From the NCBI GenBank assembly GCA_021771815.1, contig JAETOE010000002.1:62001-126000 (forward strand): a stretch of 64,000 nucleotides of DNA. Direction: 5' to 3'. The notes below the pieces were generated by a model. It was not told the DNA's origin. It ran no database searches and saw nothing but the letters and a program-made list of their open reading frames with translations. Shown piece after piece: positions 61,087 through 64,000 of the stretch. Each line of letters begins with the position of its first letter. The first letter of the stretch is position 1. This DNA is from Roseburia hominis. GTDB taxonomy: Bacteria; Bacillota; Clostridia; Lachnospirales; Lachnospiraceae. Both the position numbers and the translations under genes were made by a program.

Positions 61087-62073
61087 TCAGAACATTTCCG
61101 CAGTCGGCATGTTTCCAGCATGTCGGCTGTTTTTGAATCGCACGTCTTCTTCCCCGTACTCTTCGAATATATTTCCGTATTCGTCCATTCGCATTTGACC
61201 GTCGCAATTAGTGTCCTGCATCCACCACTTGAACACTTTTTCGCCCGACGTCCATTTCATTTTGTTTTCAAGACCTCTTTTTTCTCTTTCAATCAGCATT
61301 TTTTCAAATGCCTTTATATATGCAGCCCTATATTTCGGGTATTTTTCAAATTCAGCCCAGCGTCTGTCGCCCGCCATAGGGCAACCGATACAGCCGACGC
61401 GTGTCTGTCCGCAGCCGTAAAGTGGATTGATACATATATTTTCTTTTTTGATATACCACCATAAGAATTCGTCGTCCCAGTCTATCAGCGGATTGATCAA
61501 GACTTTGCTTGTTCTGTAACAATGTTCCACAATTCTTCTGCTGTCCGCGTTGTCTAAGTTAAAAAGTATCACGCCGCCTTTGTCGGTCAACGCAAAGTTT
61601 TCGTTATTCTTTGTCTTTTCTTTCAATTCCTTCTTCGGGCGTGGGAATGTGACGACGCCTTGATTCTTTTCGCGGTTTCTGCTTTCTGCTTTCCGAACTC
61701 CCGTGACCAGCTTTTCGCCATGTCCGCTGTATTCTTTCAGATCTGAACAGCAGTATCGCATTAAGCGCGTCGGCGGCGTGCAATGCTGAACGATCAGCTG
61801 CCACATGGTCTTCTGCGGATAAAGAATATTAAAGGCTATTCCCATAGCTTCGTATTTTCTTTTTTCTTCTCTCACGAAGTAGACTGTTTCCGGCGCGTCA
61901 ACGGTTGTGTGATTGTGCTGTATTGAAAAATTCAGATTGTATTTTTCTTTGCACTTCAACGCAATATGCTTCAAGACGCTGCTGTCTTTCCCGCCGCTAT
62001 CTGATATTACGCAACCGCTATTCCCGCATAGCAGATTCAGAATTTCGATTGCGTTTTCTTCTAATCTCTCCAT
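61087..62073 (-). CDS. PAPS-reductase/ATP-pyrophosphatase-fold protein
   Basis: The 328-residue protein has the P-loop SDSGGKDSS (26-32), then RYCCSDLKEY (108-114) and CGQTRVGCIGCP (Cys221, 228, 231), which may bind zinc or iron-sulfur. This is the PAPS-reductase-like family often found in phages and related to DndC of DNA phosphorothioation. No dnd genes are nearby. Function in the phage is unknown; nucleic-acid thiolation is possible but unproven. Confidence 0.82.
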   Translation of the reverse strand: MERLEENAIEILNLLCGNSGCVISDSGGKDSSVLKHIALKCKEKYNLNFSIQHNHTTVDAPETVYFVREEKRKYEAMGIAFNILYPQKTMWQLIVQHCTPPTRLMRYCCSDLKEYSGHGEKLVTGVRKAESRNREKNQGVVTFPRPKKELKEKTKNNENFALTDKGGVILFNLDNADSRRIVEHCYRTSKVLINPLIDWDDEFLWWYIKKENICINPLYGCGQTRVGCIGCPMAGDRRWAEFEKYPKYRAAYIKAFEKMLIEREKRGLENKMKWTSGEKVFKWWMQDTNCDGQMRMDEYGNIFEEYGEEDVRFKNSRHAGNMPTAEMF

Positions 62074-62084
62074 GTGCGTTCCCT

Positions 62085-62315
62085 CTACTGTACTTCAACG
62101 AAATAATTTTCTTCGGTCTGATTATCTTTGAAGAATGCGTATCTGTTGCCGTTGTAATCTTCCAAGATTCCACAGAATGCGATCTGTGCGTCCCAGCGTC
62201 CGCGCTGCTCCACTTCTTCATTGATGTTTTCAAGCGTTGTATGTGTTCCCCAGACGCTGCCGACCTTTATATCGTTTACGCAGTCCAGATTATATCTTTC
62301 CTTTGATTTCAGCAT
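62085..62315 (-). CDS. Small phage protein (76 aa)
   Basis: Start MLKSKERYNLDC (62315) follows GGGAG; a longer frame exists. Contains GSVWGTHTTLENI and NRYAFFKDNQT. Unknown function. Confidence 0.55.
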   Translation of the reverse strand: MLKSKERYNLDCVNDIKVGSVWGTHTTLENINEEVEQRGRWDAQIAFCGILEDYNGNRYAFFKDNQTEENYFVEVQ

Positions 62316-62343
62316 TGTGTTCGCTCCCTTCGTCGTATGTGAT

Positions 62344-62574
62344 TTATGCAGACGCTGTTTCTTCTTCCATTTTGTAGATTCCAGCATTCACCGCCATTTG
62401 TGTCGGATCCGCGTCTATAGCAGAACATATCCCGTAAAATTCAGTCACTTCAATTTTCCGCTGTTCGTTAAGCATTGCGCCCAGAATCTGCGGCGATATT
62501 CCCACTTTATCTGCAACATAGCTTTGCTTGATTCCTTTTTCTTTCATGTATGCTTTCAAGTATGCGCCTATCAT
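62344..62574 (-). CDS. Cro-like HTH repressor
   Basis: Start MIGAYLKAYMKEKG (62574) follows AAAGGA. The 76-residue protein has an XRE-type HTH: IKQSYVADKVGISPQILGAMLNEQRK. Divergent from the CI-like gene, it is the first gene of the leftward early operon, so it is the Cro counterpart. Confidence 0.85.
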   Translation of the reverse strand: MIGAYLKAYMKEKGIKQSYVADKVGISPQILGAMLNEQRKIEVTEFYGICSAIDADPTQMAVNAGIYKMEEETASA

Positions 62575-62605
62575 TTTCACCCGTCCTTTCTTCTGTTTTT
62601 CAATG

Positions 62606-62679
62606 TACTGCATTTCTGTATATTTGAATCATAATACTGCAAAACAGTTTTGTCAATGCTTTTTTACTGCTTTTCTGTA
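62606..62679. promoter_or_regulatory. Three phage repressor operators
   Basis: Three related sites of 15 nt share TACTGC at the left: TACTGCATTTCTGTA (62606-62620), TACTGCAAAACAGTT (62635-62649) and TACTGCTTTTCTGTA (62665-62679). Centres lie 29 and 30 bp apart, about three helical turns. They overlap the cro promoter and flank the cI promoter. This is a lambda-like operator set. Confidence 0.8.
62628..62656 (-). promoter_or_regulatory. Promoter of the cro-like gene (early operon)
   Basis: TTGACA (62656-62651) and TATGAT (62633-62628) with 17-nt spacing on the minus strand. Operator 2 (62635-62649) lies between them. Confidence 0.78.
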
Positions 62680-62687
62680 TTTTTTTA

Positions 62688-62716
62688 TTGAAAGTATGAA
62701 AATGCTGTGGTAATAT
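62688..62716 (+). promoter_or_regulatory. Promoter of the CI-like gene
   Basis: TTGAAA (62688-62693) and TAATAT (62711-62716) with 17-nt spacing on the plus strand, about 30 nt before the repressor start. Confidence 0.72.
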
Positions 62717-62744
62717 ACAAATAAGAAAGGACGGCGAACACAAA

Positions 62745-63122
62745 ATGACAATCCAAACAGAAAAGAAGTTAAAAGAAAATGTACAAAAAAATTTGATTTT
62801 TTATAGAAAAATGCGGAAAGTGACACAGAAGCAGCTTGCCGACTTTCTTGAAATCGGTGTATCAACCGTTTCTGGCTGGGAACGCGGCGCATATACACCA
62901 GACATTGACACTTTATTTTTAATTTGCAATTTCCTTCAAGTCACTTTGAATGATATGTGTGGAATTTTCAACGATAATGAACAGCTGTCAGAAGCAGAAA
63001 GCAAGCTATTGAATACATATAGATCTTTGAATCAGAGTGGAAAAGACAAGCTGCTGGAACGCGCGGAAGAACTTCGTGATCTCGGATATGTGGCAAAAGG
63101 GGACGCAGCAAAAATGGCATAA
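62745..63122 (+). CDS. CI-like XRE-family repressor
   Basis: The 125-residue protein has an N-terminal HTH (KVTQKQLADFLEIGVSTVSGWERGAYTP split about 28-55) and a C-terminal helix (LLERAEELRDLG). It lacks a peptidase domain, so induction is not by RecA-type self-cleavage. It should bind the three operators at 62606-62679. Confidence 0.88.
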   Translation: MTIQTEKKLKENVQKNLIFYRKMRKVTQKQLADFLEIGVSTVSGWERGAYTPDIDTLFLICNFLQVTLNDMCGIFNDNEQLSEAESKLLNTYRSLNQSGKDKLLERAEELRDLGYVAKGDAAKMA

Positions 63123-63181
63123 AATACCAAAAGCGCGGGAATGTAGTTCATGTTGATTTTTGAAGGAAGGGGGCATTGATT

Positions 63182-63334
63182 ATGACGAAGAAGAAAGCTG
63201 TGAAAGGTCTTTCGTTCAGTGTAAACAAGGCAATCGGAATCACTGACGCAAAGAAGAAGATCGCAAAAGCCACGGGCATTCCGACGACGAAATCTGGACG
63301 CCGCGCAAAGGCTGGCAAGCTACTCGGCTTGTAA
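63182..63334 (+). CDS. Small basic protein (50 aa) before integrase
   Basis: Frame MTKKKAVKGLSF...AGKLLGL starts behind AAGGAAGG. It is very basic (Lys/Arg-rich). It sits between repressor and integrase, where excision or DNA-binding helpers often lie. Function unknown. Confidence 0.65.
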   Translation: MTKKKAVKGLSFSVNKAIGITDAKKKIAKATGIPTTKSGRRAKAGKLLGL

Positions 63335-63357
63335 TTTCTAAAGAAATAAAAAGAAAA

Positions 63358-63390
63358 ACCGCCCTGCGCTGGTAACGCAAGGCGGTTGCA
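63358..63390. other. Hairpin downstream of the small basic gene
   Basis: AACCGCCCTGCG pairs with CGCAAGGCGGTT (one mismatch) around a short loop. There is no good T run, so terminator function is uncertain. Confidence 0.4.
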
Positions 63391-63520
63391 AACTCCGTTT
63401 TGAACGGGCTGCTGTAATATTCTTCGCAAAAATATTATAGCACAAGCCCTTCAAATAAACAATCAGAAAAAACGGGGGCTTGTTTTTTTGCGCCCATTTT
63501 TCGGAAAGAAGGTGCTATAT

Positions 63521-64000
63521 ATGGCAATGAAACGTGCAAACGGCGACGGCTCCGTCTATAAGATAGGCGGAAAACGTCGCAAGCCCTTCGGGGCAAGGGT
63601 GACGATCGGCTGGCAGCTGGATCCCGAAACGGGGCGATCAAAACAGATATACCAGTCGATCGGCACATTCGCAACCCGCGTGGAAGCAGAAACGGCTTTG
63701 AACAACTATCTTCAAAACCCCTATGACATTGAAGCGCACAAAATTACATTCGCTGGTGTGTATGATCGCTGGTCTGCTGAATACTTTGAAACTTTGAAAA
63801 ATCCTTCCTCTGCCCGCAGCTACAAAGCCGCCTATGCCTATTGTGAACCGCTGTATAATATTCGAATGCGCGACATTCGTGTGGAACACATGCAGGGCGT
63901 GATCAAAGACGCGGAAGTCGGGGACGCCACAAAAGGGCGAATGAAGTCGCTTTTCAATCTGATGTATAAATGGTGTATGATCCATGAAGTCGTTGAAAAG
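63521..64000 (+). CDS. int: Tyrosine integrase, N-terminal part (cut by window edge)
   Basis: The visible 160 residues start MAMKRANGDGSVYKIGG behind AAGAAGG. They contain the arm-binding (AP2-like) region and a core-binding SAM-like region (TFAGVYDRWSAEYF, MRDIRVEHMQGVIKDA). The catalytic domain lies beyond 64000. It would integrate the phage, likely at the 29.7-29.9 kb boundary. Confidence 0.9.
   Translation, partial: MAMKRANGDGSVYKIGGKRRKPFGARVTIGWQLDPETGRSKQIYQSIGTFATRVEAETALNNYLQNPYDIEAHKITFAGVYDRWSAEYFETLKNPSSARSYKAAYAYCEPLYNIRMRDIRVEHMQGVIKDAEVGDATKGRMKSLFNLMYKWCMIHEVVEK

Noticed and set aside
63148-63429. Minus-strand 93-residue frame opposite the small basic gene
   Set aside because: No ribosome site, and antisense to a plus-strand gene with a good one.

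Overview
The window looks like a chromosomal segment of a gut Firmicute, most likely a Lachnospiraceae-type clostridium. The main reason is the conserved translation block rimP-nusA-ylxR-ylxQ-infB-rbfA-nrnA-truB-ribF-rpsO. Strong AGGAGG ribosome binding sites and AgrC/LytTR-type two-component genes agree with this. No database search was possible; family calls come from reading motifs, gene order and protein lengths.

Positions 1-29.7 kb are host chromosome. The translation operon runs leftward (10.7 kb to 1), with a cell-wall NlpC/P60 hydrolase gene inserted before rpsO. Next come two identical tRNA-Glu genes, a nitronate monooxygenase, a MATE exporter with a repeat-rich leader, a LacI-type regulator with galE, and an AraC regulator. 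At 17.6-24.0 kb lies an unusual cassette: a PurA paralogue, a VWA protein, a zinc-ribbon protein and a NUDIX-HTH (NrtR-like) regulator, with a methyltransferase gene divergent across two identical-spacing AGTC-N5-GACT palindromes. At 24.1-27.4 kb one LytTR response regulator is followed by two paralogous sensor kinases. One kinase has lost its phospho-acceptor His and the other its ATP-lid glycines. A chemotaxis receptor precedes the prophage edge.

From about 29.74 kb to beyond the right end lies a siphovirus-type prophage with HK97-like head genes. At the right are integrase (+, cut by the window edge), a CI-like repressor (+) and a Cro-like gene (-) around three evenly spaced operators. Leftward follow an early region (PAPS-reductase-like protein, OGG-type DNA glycosylase, two SSB-type proteins, HUH Rep-like protein, VRR-NUC nuclease, ParA/ParB), HNH and terminase, portal, protease, capsid, connectors, tail genes (including a -1 frameshift chaperone pair), tape measure, Dit, tail fibre, then holin and endolysin.

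The most striking element is a complete diversity-generating retroelement (DGR) at 33.05-36.1 kb: target gene, Avd-type accessory protein, template repeat and reverse transcriptase with YMDD and the DGR-type GxxxSQ motif. A second target gene lies 24 kb away in the early region (59.76-60.41 kb). Both variable repeats differ from the template only at template adenines on the coding strand (13 and 14 changes), and both are followed by a GC-rich hairpin that the template lacks. Two phage genes look damaged or switchable: an SSB gene with an in-frame TAA before its acidic tip, and a methyltransferase-like gene split at a run of nine Gs.
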